Shown one piece after another: positions 53,645 to 60,984 of a stretch of DNA of 64,000 nt; position 1 is the stretch's first letter, and each line of letters starts with the position of its first letter. The DNA lies in NCBI RefSeq assembly GCF_000735695.2, contig NZ_JASZ02000008.1, positions 20,356 through 84,355 of the forward strand, given 5' to 3'. The notes beneath the pieces are model-generated. The model had not been told where the DNA came from and searched no databases. It was given only the letters and a program-made list of their open reading frames with translations. Source of the DNA: Kaistella haifensis DSM 19056. Lineage in GTDB: Bacteria > Bacteroidota > Bacteroidia > Flavobacteriales > Weeksellaceae. A program made the position numbers and the translations under genes.

Positions 53645-55516
53645 ATGAGAATAATTTTATTTTTGATTTTATTGCCGTTTTTAGCCGAAGCACAAGCGCC
53701 TTCCGGATATTATGATGGTACTTCAACACTTACGGGATATGTCCTGAAATCGAAACTTCACCAGATTATTTCGGAGAAAAACATCAATTGGCATTATGGC
53801 GATTTGACCAATTTTTATAACCAAACCGATTTGGATAAATATTACGATCATGATGCATCGAACACCACAATTTTATTAGATATTTACTCTGAAATTCCCA
53901 ACGGATCCGATTCGTACGAATATACCACCGCAAATATTGTAGGTTCTGCAAGCGCAGAAGGACAAGGCTGGAACCGCGAACACATGATGCCGCAAAGTAC
54001 TTTCAATAGTAACTATCCAATGTATTCGGATTTGTTTTATGTAATTCCGACCGATGCGAGAATTAATCAATTGAGAAGCAATTATCCGTACGGAGTTGCG
54101 AAAACTACCACAACACCTTTTTATACTTTTTCCAACGGATCAAAAATCAATACCAATGCAACCGCCGGTTCGGGTTATACAGGAAGAGTTTACGAACCAA
54201 TCGATGAATTTAAAGGTGATATCGCAAGAAGTTTGCTTTATTTTGCGGTAAGATATGAAGGGAAATTAAGCTCTTTCAATTTCTACAACGGATCTTCTGC
54301 AGCCAATGATACCAGTCCGCTAGATGGAACCGAGGAAAAATCTTTCGAAAATTGGTATTTGGCGCTGTTGCTTCAGTGGAATGCTCAGGATCCGGTTTCT
54401 CAAAGGGAAATTGATCGAAATAATGCGGTTTTTGCAATTCAGAAAAACAGAAATCCATTCATTGATCATCCCGAATGGGTGAATGCTATTTGGTCTCAAA
54501 CGCCCGATGCAGCGGTTCCGCAAGCTCCAACCAATTTGAATGTGGCGAAAAACAGCGCGTATTTTGTAACTTTAAATTGGAATGCATCGCCAGATTCGGA
54601 TGTAATCGGATATAAAATTTACCAAAATGGCGTTTTAGTTGCTAATACAAAAAATACTTCTGTCGATATCGAGCATCTTCTGCCTTCTACGGCTTATAAG
54701 TTTACGGTAAAAGCTTATGATAATGGTTATTTGGAATCTTCCGAAAGTAATTTGATTTCTGTGACGACTTTGCCAAATGATATTTTTGCGAAAGATTTAA
54801 TGATTACCAAATATATCGAAGGAACTTCCAACAATAAAGCCATTGAAATCACCAATAAAACCGGCCATCCTGTAAATTTGAATAAATACAGATTGAGCAT
54901 TCAGTTTTATAGCGGATCCAATTATTATTTTCCTGCACCGTTTGAATTAGAAGGAACGGTTCAAAACAACGAAACTTTTGTTATTTTAAATCCAAATGCA
55001 CAATTATCATGTATTACCAACGATCAAGCAAGATTTGTAACTGCGGCTCCTCAAATGACTTTCTCGGGAAGCCAGTATTTGGAACTTCGCTATAATTCCG
55101 AAACAGTTGATGCAATGGGAACAAAAGATATGAGCAATTCATCGACTTTGGGGAATATTTCTTTGTATCGATCGAATTCGGTGCAGCAACCGACTGCTAA
55201 TTTTGATCTTGCAGAATGGCAAAGTCACGAAACAAACTACTGCGAAAATTTAGGAATTTTAGCTGCAACAGATGTTTCTATTTTTAGTGAAAATGATTTT
55301 TCTGTCTATCCGAATCCTGTTGGCGATTGGCTTTCGGTAAAAGGAAAACAACTTGAAAAAATTCAGAAAATATCTTTGGTTGATGTTTCCGGAAGATTAT
55401 TGAAACAGGAAGATAATCCTTTCAAAAATGGAAATTCATGGAATGTTCAGCATTTGAAACCGGGAGTTTATATCCTAAAAATCGATCATCGCGCGGTGAA
55501 GTTTATTAAAAAATAA
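53645..55516 (+). CDS. Secreted endonuclease I with FN3, lamin-tail-like and T9SS parts
   Basis: 623 aa. Signal peptide MRIILFLILLPFLAEAQ. The endonuclease I domain (about 20-285) has the beta-beta-alpha-metal motif NREHMMPQSTF near residue 117 and DLFYVIPTD. An FN3 domain follows (about 295-380), then a lamin-tail-like domain (about 385-500, KAIEITNKTG), and the last 75 residues are a type A sorting domain (VYPNPVGDWLSV to KFIKK). Likely degrades extracellular DNA or RNA for nutrients or biofilm turnover. Confidence 0.9.
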   Translation: MRIILFLILLPFLAEAQAPSGYYDGTSTLTGYVLKSKLHQIISEKNINWHYGDLTNFYNQTDLDKYYDHDASNTTILLDIYSEIPNGSDSYEYTTANIVGSASAEGQGWNREHMMPQSTFNSNYPMYSDLFYVIPTDARINQLRSNYPYGVAKTTTTPFYTFSNGSKINTNATAGSGYTGRVYEPIDEFKGDIARSLLYFAVRYEGKLSSFNFYNGSSAANDTSPLDGTEEKSFENWYLALLLQWNAQDPVSQREIDRNNAVFAIQKNRNPFIDHPEWVNAIWSQTPDAAVPQAPTNLNVAKNSAYFVTLNWNASPDSDVIGYKIYQNGVLVANTKNTSVDIEHLLPSTAYKFTVKAYDNGYLESSESNLISVTTLPNDIFAKDLMITKYIEGTSNNKAIEITNKTGHPVNLNKYRLSIQFYSGSNYYFPAPFELEGTVQNNETFVILNPNAQLSCITNDQARFVTAAPQMTFSGSQYLELRYNSETVDAMGTKDMSNSSTLGNISLYRSNSVQQPTANFDLAEWQSHETNYCENLGILAATDVSIFSENDFSVYPNPVGDWLSVKGKQLEKIQKISLVDVSGRLLKQEDNPFKNGNSWNVQHLKPGVYILKIDHRAVKFIKK

Positions 55517-55537
55517 TCATTTGAAAATACAAAAACG

Positions 55538-55569
55538 AAAATCCCCGCAAACAGTTGTGGGGATTTTTG
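55538..55569. terminator. Bidirectional terminator between nuclease and HhH genes
   Basis: AAATCCCCGCAA (55539-55550), loop ACAG, TTGTGGGGATTT (55555-55566) with one G-T mismatch, A and T runs on both sides. Confidence 0.88.
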
Positions 55570-55579
55570 TTTAAAAACT

Positions 55580-56977
55580 TTAATCATTTAAGTAAAGCCT
55601 CATTCGAGCCTCGTATTCTGGTTTTAATTTCAGGAATTTCCAAATCTTTTTATCATCAGGATATGAAATTCTGTAATAAATGATTTTGTCGGCAGAATAT
55701 TTAAAATAAGGATGGGCTTTTAGCCAATCTTCTGGAGCGGAAACTAAAGTGTATTTCGGAACTTTAGAATGGTCCAATCTTGCTACGGCAACCAATTTCT
55801 GCGCTAATTCTTTGTCTATATCGTAAGTGTCAACAATTTGTTGTCTGGTAACAAAACCACCAAGTTTTTTCCTGTAATTTAGGATCATTCCAGCGTTTTT
55901 TTCATCAAAGCCAAATTCTAAAAGTTGTTTGAAAGTAATTTGGTTCAAATCTGTTTTTGCGAAATCTGTTTTTGCTTCCGGAGTGTTTTCAGATTTTGAA
56001 GTGGAAACAAATGATGCATTTCCTGCCTTTTGCGGAGCATTTGCTTTGAAATTTTCAGGATTCAATACAATATAAGGTTTCATCTCCTCAAATTTTTCTT
56101 CCGAAATCACAAAACATCGGGCAATTTCTTCCAAGTTTTTGAAACTTCCTTTTAAATTTCGATCGCGATAATTGACGATCACTTGCGCCTGTTTTTCAGA
56201 AAAACCGAGTTTTCGCCAACCTTCTAAATCGGTAATATTAGGATCAAATTTTTCGTAAGAAATTTTTTCTTTTTCAGAAGAATTGGTTTTGAAATTCGTT
56301 TTTGCAACATAGTTTTCCGGAGTTTTTTCTGGAAGCAAAAGATAAGGTTCCATTTTCCGGAAATTTTCTTCGCTGATGATGAAGCAATCTTTAAATTTCT
56401 CTTTACTGATAAAGCTTCCGCCAAGATATTGTTTGTATTTCAGAATTGAATTGGCTTGTCTTTCGGTAAAGCCCATTTTCACAAAATCTGCCGAACTAAA
56501 ATTATCAGGATTAAATTTTCCTGGAATTTTGAGTTCCTTTTTCTCGTAATTTCCTTGATTAGAGTTGTAAAGAGACTTGTAATTTGTGCTCTCGTAAGAA
56601 TTTTCTGCTTTGTCAGGAAGTAAGATATAAGGTTCTAATTCATTGAATTTTTCCTCGGAAATCGAATAGCATTTTTTTAGTTGTGCTTTTGAGGTAAATT
56701 CTCCGCCGACGATGTTTTTGTATTTCAGAATCGTGGCTACTTGTTTTTCCGAAAATCCGAGTTTTTTCCAGCCATTTTCATCCAAATCATTTGGATCGAA
56801 TTCTTGTAATTCGGTTTTTTCTACGTTTGCAAATTCAATTTTTTCAGTGGGATCAACCTCGGCTTCTTTGTTTTTATCGTAATCAAAATAGAAAAGTCCG
56901 CCCAATAGAATAGCTCCGGAAGTCGCAAAACCAAGAAAATAATTCTTGGCAGCAGAAAATTGAAATGGAGAACTCAT
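55580..56977 (-). CDS. Membrane-anchored protein with tandem helix-hairpin-helix units
   Basis: 465 aa. One membrane segment (about 11-28). Then four tandem units of about 70-90 residues, each with GFSEKQ(A/V)xxIxxYK, a Gly-rich turn and SEExFxxMxPYI: about 60-125, 160-215, 245-310 and 345-395. A fifth degenerate unit ends the protein (PYFKYSADKIIYYR). The units resemble the ComEA-type HhH that binds DNA backbone. Usual ComEA-like proteins have one or two units, so this is an enlarged form. DNA binding at the cell surface is inferred. Confidence 0.8.
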   Translation of the reverse strand: MSSPFQFSAAKNYFLGFATSGAILLGGLFYFDYDKNKEAEVDPTEKIEFANVEKTELQEFDPNDLDENGWKKLGFSEKQVATILKYKNIVGGEFTSKAQLKKCYSISEEKFNELEPYILLPDKAENSYESTNYKSLYNSNQGNYEKKELKIPGKFNPDNFSSADFVKMGFTERQANSILKYKQYLGGSFISKEKFKDCFIISEENFRKMEPYLLLPEKTPENYVAKTNFKTNSSEKEKISYEKFDPNITDLEGWRKLGFSEKQAQVIVNYRDRNLKGSFKNLEEIARCFVISEEKFEEMKPYIVLNPENFKANAPQKAGNASFVSTSKSENTPEAKTDFAKTDLNQITFKQLLEFGFDEKNAGMILNYRKKLGGFVTRQQIVDTYDIDKELAQKLVAVARLDHSKVPKYTLVSAPEDWLKAHPYFKYSADKIIYYRISYPDDKKIWKFLKLKPEYEARMRLYLND

Positions 56978-57064
56978 AACAAATCTTTCTACAAACTTAC
57001 TACAAATTTTCTTTTTTTTAGTAATAAAAAAATGCTATTTTTTGATGAGTGAAAACACCTTTTT

Positions 57065-57406
57065 TTATTCCGGTTTATCGACAAGAGAATCTTTAAGCTT
57101 CTGTAATTCAGCCTTTACAAACTCCAAACGATCGATCATGGTGATGGTTTCTGAGATTTTAGAATTGGTCGCCAAAGCGATTCTTGCGCCATCCAAAGTG
57201 TAGCCTTTTTCTTTCACCAAATGATAGATGATTTGCAAATTTTTTAGATCTTCCGGAGTGAAATACCGGTTTCCTTTTTTATTTTTCTTTGGCTTGATGA
57301 TAGGGAATTCTTGTTCCCAATAGCGAATTAGGGAAGTGTTGACATTGAATGCTTTCGCAACTTCGCCAATAGAATAATAGAGCTTGTCAGGAAGATTAAG
57401 TTTCAT
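57065..57406 (-). CDS. MerR family transcriptional regulator
   Basis: 113 aa. MerR-type winged helix at the N-terminus: YYSIGEVAKAFNVNTSLIRYWEQEF, then KKNKKGNRYFTPEDLKNLQIIYHLVKEKGYTLDGARIAL, followed by a short coiled coil. No Cys-rich or ligand domain is present, so the signal it responds to is not evident. In flavobacteria a protein of this build is common and poorly studied. It is transcribed in the same direction as the HhH gene. Confidence 0.88.
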   Translation of the reverse strand: MKLNLPDKLYYSIGEVAKAFNVNTSLIRYWEQEFPIIKPKKNKKGNRYFTPEDLKNLQIIYHLVKEKGYTLDGARIALATNSKISETITMIDRLEFVKAELQKLKDSLVDKPE

Positions 57407-57461
57407 TTGTAATCAAAAACTTTTTGAAGATGACAAATATACTATTTATGGATTAATAAAC

Positions 57462-58769
57462 TCAATAAGCGATTTCAATTTTCACTTTTTTACCTTTCAA
57501 CTTTTCGTTGGCTAATTGTTTGAGCAATTCGATGGTTTTTTTTCGGTTGACAGCCACGTAAGAAGTTGTGTCTTTTACCTCGATTAAACCAATGTCATCT
57601 TTTCCTACACCACCTTTTTTGATTAGGTAACCAACAATATCAACTTTGTTGACTTTGTCTTTTTTTCCGGCACTGATGTAGATGGTTTGATTCGGTGTTC
57701 GCTCAGGCGCTTTGTCGAAACCGGCAACGCTTTCTTCTGGCGTATTATTTTTAATGAATGGGAAATTTTCGTCTTCAGTCATTATCAAATAGGCAAAACC
57801 TTTGGCGTTCATTCTCGCGGTTCGCCCATTTCGGTGGATGAAAGCGTCTTCTTTCGGCGGAAGTTGATAATGCACAATCGATTCTACTTCCGGAATATCC
57901 AAGCCTCTTGCTGCCAAATCGGTGGTAATGAGAATTCTTGCGGAATCGTTTCGGAATTTCAGCAACGCGCGTTCTCTTTCGTCTTGTTCCATACCGCCAT
58001 GGAAGGTTTCTCGTTGGATTCCTTTTTCCCGCAATAATTCAGAAATTCGATCGACTGCATCGCGGTGATTGCAGAAAATCAGGGTTCTTTTATTCCCTAT
58101 TTTACATATTAAATGGAATAAAGTATCGAGTTTTTCCTCGGAAATCGTCATTACTCTTCGCAATTGGATGTCCGGTTTGGTTTCTTGAAGTTTAAGGAAA
58201 TTAATGGTTTTTTCATTCTTTAAGCCCACAAAATCCGGAATTTTATCCATCGCAGTTGCCGAAGTAAGAATTCGCTGGGAATTGTTTTCTAAAGCTTCAA
58301 TAATTTCATTCATATCTTCCTCGAAACCAAGTTCCAAAGCTTTGTCGAATTCATCTAAAACCAAAGTTTTAATGGTAGTAGGATCAAAATTTTGGTTTCT
58401 TAAATGATATGCGATTCTTCCCGGAGTTCCAATCAAAACCGCAGGAGCCTCTCTGAAATTGTTGATTTCGATTTTTTTATCGTGACCTCCGTAGCAAATA
58501 GAAACTTTGAAATCGGTACCCATTTGTTTGAAAACCTGCTCAATTTGCAATGCAAGTTCTCTTGCCGGAACGAGAATCATCGCCTGAATGCCGGTGTTTT
58601 CTTTTTTTAAATTTCTAAGCAAAGGGAATAGAAAAGCGAGTGTTTTCCCTGATCCTGTGGGCGATAGCAGAATGACGTCGGTTTCGTTTTCGGTCGCAGT
58701 ATAGGTGGATTTCTGCATCTGATTCATGTCTTGAATCTGCAGTTTTTGGAAGATAGATTCTAAATTCAT
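57462..58769 (-). CDS. DEAD-box RNA helicase with DbpA-like C-terminal domain
   Basis: The ATG at 58769 (MNLESIFQKL, 435 aa) is chosen because the further upstream start adds 27 residues unlike any helicase. Q motif (QMQKSTY), motif I SPTGSGKT, motif II VLDEFDKAL (DEFD in place of DEAD), motif III SAT, motif VI HRNGRTARM. The C-terminal 75 residues (KVDIVGYLIKKGGVGKDDIG) resemble the DbpA RNA-binding domain, which in E. coli and Bacillus recognises 23S rRNA hairpin 92. A role in 50S assembly is likely. A -7-like TACCTTTG ends five bases before the ATG. Confidence 0.9.
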   Translation of the reverse strand: MNLESIFQKLQIQDMNQMQKSTYTATENETDVILLSPTGSGKTLAFLFPLLRNLKKENTGIQAMILVPARELALQIEQVFKQMGTDFKVSICYGGHDKKIEINNFREAPAVLIGTPGRIAYHLRNQNFDPTTIKTLVLDEFDKALELGFEEDMNEIIEALENNSQRILTSATAMDKIPDFVGLKNEKTINFLKLQETKPDIQLRRVMTISEEKLDTLFHLICKIGNKRTLIFCNHRDAVDRISELLREKGIQRETFHGGMEQDERERALLKFRNDSARILITTDLAARGLDIPEVESIVHYQLPPKEDAFIHRNGRTARMNAKGFAYLIMTEDENFPFIKNNTPEESVAGFDKAPERTPNQTIYISAGKKDKVNKVDIVGYLIKKGGVGKDDIGLIEVKDTTSYVAVNRKKTIELLKQLANEKLKGKKVKIEIAY

Positions 58770-58844
58770 ATTGCAAAGGTAAAGAAAAGGGCTTTGTTTG
58801 AGAAATCGAGTGTAGAAGAAATTTGATTTAAAGTTCTGAAAATA

Positions 58845-58874
58845 TTGCAATTATCAAATATTTTTTTAATTTTG
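58845..58874 (+). promoter_or_regulatory. rpsA promoter
   Basis: TTG (58845-58847), a 19-base spacer and TAATTTTG (58867-58874) form a complete Bacteroidota promoter. It implies a leader of about 115 bases, long enough for control by S1 itself. Confidence 0.65.
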
Positions 58875-58995
58875 CACCACTTTTTGTGGGAGCATTTGGC
58901 AAAGTTAAAATATTCATAACTAACAACTTCCGTATTTTTCGTAAACCACATTGGGCCAAGCAACGAGAGAGATGGAATACAAATTTTATTAGAAA

Positions 58996-60780
58996 ATGTC
59001 AAAAGAGACAAATTCAGCAGAGGTTTTATTAAACCAAAACGTAGCACCAGAACAATTTGATTGGGATTCTTTCGAATCAGGATTAGATGCTGATGCAAGA
59101 AAAGAGAAAAGTGATTTAGAGGAAATCTATAACGGATCTCTTAACAACCTTAGCGATAACGATGTATTGGTAGGAAAAGTTGTAAGACTTACTGATAAAG
59201 AAGCTATCGTAGATATCAACTTCAAATCTGAAGGGGTTATTTCATTAAACGAATTCCGTTATAACCAAGGATTGAAAGTTGGTGATGAAGTAGAAGTAAT
59301 GGTTGACAGAAGAGAAGACAAATCTGGTCAATTGCAACTTTCTCACAAAAAAGCAAGAACTCTTAAAGCTTGGGATAAAGTAAACGAACTTCACGAAACT
59401 GGAGAAATCGTAAACGGTTTCGTAAAATCTAGAACTAAAGGTGGTATGATCGTTGACGTACACGGTATCGAAGCATTCTTACCAGGTTCTCAAATCGATG
59501 TGAAACCAATCAAAGATTACGATCAGTTCGTAGGTAAAACAATGGAGTTCAAAGTTGTGAAAATCAACCCTGAGTTCAAAAACGTTGTTGTATCTCACAA
59601 AGCGCTTATCGAAGCAGATCTTGAAGGTCAGAAGAGAGAAATCATCGGTCAGTTAGAAAAAGGACAAGTTCTTGAAGGAACTGTTAAAAATATTACTTCT
59701 TACGGAGTATTCGTAGACTTAGGTGGTGTTGATGGATTAATCCACATTACCGACCTTTCTTGGTCTAGAGTAAACCACCCATCTGAAATCCTTTCTGACG
59801 GAGAAACTGTAAAAGTAGTAATCCTTGATTTCGATGATGAGAAAACAAGAATCCAATTAGGTATGAAGCAATTGGAAGCTCACCCATGGGATGCGCTTTC
59901 TGCTGACTTGAAAGTTGGTGATAAAGTTAAAGGAAAAGTAGTTGTTCTAGCTGATTACGGTGCATTCGTAGAGGTTGCTCCAGGGGTAGAAGGATTAATC
60001 CACGTTTCTGAAATGTCTTGGTCAACTCACTTAAGAAGTGCTGGTGATTTCGTAAAAGTAGGTGATGAGGTAGAAGCTGAAGTTTTAACTCTTGATAGAG
60101 AAGACAGAAAAATCTCTTTAGGAATGAAACAACTTACTCAGGATCCTTGGGCAAATATCGAAGCTAAGTATCCTGTAGGTTCTAAACATGTAGGAACTGT
60201 AAGAAACTTCACTAACTTCGGAGTTTTCGTAGAATTGGAAGAAGGAATCGATGGTTTGATCTATATTTCTGACCTTTCTTGGACTAAGAAAATCAAGCAT
60301 CCATCAGAATTCTGTGCAGTTGGTGATAAATTAGACGTAATCGTTCTAGAATTGGATACCGCTGCAAGAAGACTTTCTTTAGGTCACAAACAACTTTTTG
60401 AAAATCCTTGGGATAAATTCGAAACTAAATATGCTGAAGGTACTGTACACACAGGAAAAGCTACTGAAGTTTTCGATAAAGGAGCACAAGTTCAGTTCGA
60501 AGATGCTGAAGTTGAAGCATTCTGCCCATCAAGATTATTAGAAAAAGAAGACGGTTCTAAAATCAAGAAAGGAGAAGAAGCACAATTCAAAGTAATCGAA
60601 TTCAACAAAGAATTCAAGAGAGTAGTAGTTTCACACACCGGAACCTTCAGAGACGAAGAGAAGAAAAACGTGAAAGAAGCTTCTTCCAAACCAGCTGCTT
60701 CATCTAGCAACGAAGAGAAATCTACCCTAGGTGATTTAGACGTTTTAGCTGAATTGAAAAAGAAAATGGAAGGAAACTAA
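58996..60780 (+). CDS. rpsA: 30S ribosomal protein S1
   Basis: 594 aa with six S1 (OB-fold) repeats; the clearest are GTVKNITSYGVFVDLGGVDGLIH (third), GKVVVLADYGAFVEVAPGVEGLIH (fourth) and GTVRNFTNFGVFVELEEGIDGLIY (fifth). An acidic N-terminal tail precedes the first, and a Ser/Glu/Lys-rich tail follows the last. Binds mRNA and helps start translation, of special weight in Bacteroidota, where Shine-Dalgarno sites are rare. Codon use is strongly biased. Confidence 0.97.
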   Translation: MSKETNSAEVLLNQNVAPEQFDWDSFESGLDADARKEKSDLEEIYNGSLNNLSDNDVLVGKVVRLTDKEAIVDINFKSEGVISLNEFRYNQGLKVGDEVEVMVDRREDKSGQLQLSHKKARTLKAWDKVNELHETGEIVNGFVKSRTKGGMIVDVHGIEAFLPGSQIDVKPIKDYDQFVGKTMEFKVVKINPEFKNVVVSHKALIEADLEGQKREIIGQLEKGQVLEGTVKNITSYGVFVDLGGVDGLIHITDLSWSRVNHPSEILSDGETVKVVILDFDDEKTRIQLGMKQLEAHPWDALSADLKVGDKVKGKVVVLADYGAFVEVAPGVEGLIHVSEMSWSTHLRSAGDFVKVGDEVEAEVLTLDREDRKISLGMKQLTQDPWANIEAKYPVGSKHVGTVRNFTNFGVFVELEEGIDGLIYISDLSWTKKIKHPSEFCAVGDKLDVIVLELDTAARRLSLGHKQLFENPWDKFETKYAEGTVHTGKATEVFDKGAQVQFEDAEVEAFCPSRLLEKEDGSKIKKGEEAQFKVIEFNKEFKRVVVSHTGTFRDEEKKNVKEASSKPAASSSNEEKSTLGDLDVLAELKKKMEGN

Positions 60781-60804
60781 TTCCAATTTTTCTTTAATAT
60801 ATAT

Positions 60805-60837
60805 GGCGCCTCAGTAATCTGGGGCGTCTTTTTTTTG
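60805..60837 (+). terminator. rpsA terminator
   Basis: GGCGCCTCAG (60805-60814), loop TAAT, CTGGGGCGTC (60819-60828) with two mismatched or wobble positions, then T8. Confidence 0.85.
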
Positions 60838-60932
60838 GGGTTCATATTTTATTATTAAGTATAAAAACATTTCTCCGTACTAAACCTAAAAATGAATGTT
60901 GATAACATCTTTCTTTTTTTTTGTGTTGAAAA

Positions 60933-60964
60933 TTGAAAACTTAGCATTATTTTTTATAAATTCG
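60933..60964 (+). promoter_or_regulatory. Promoter of the M36 peptidase gene
   Basis: TTG (60933-60935), a 21-base spacer and TAAATTCG (60957-60964), seven of eight matches to TAnnTTTG, 20 bases before the ATG. Confidence 0.5.
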
Positions 60965-60984
60965 ATGCCAATTAATTAATATAT

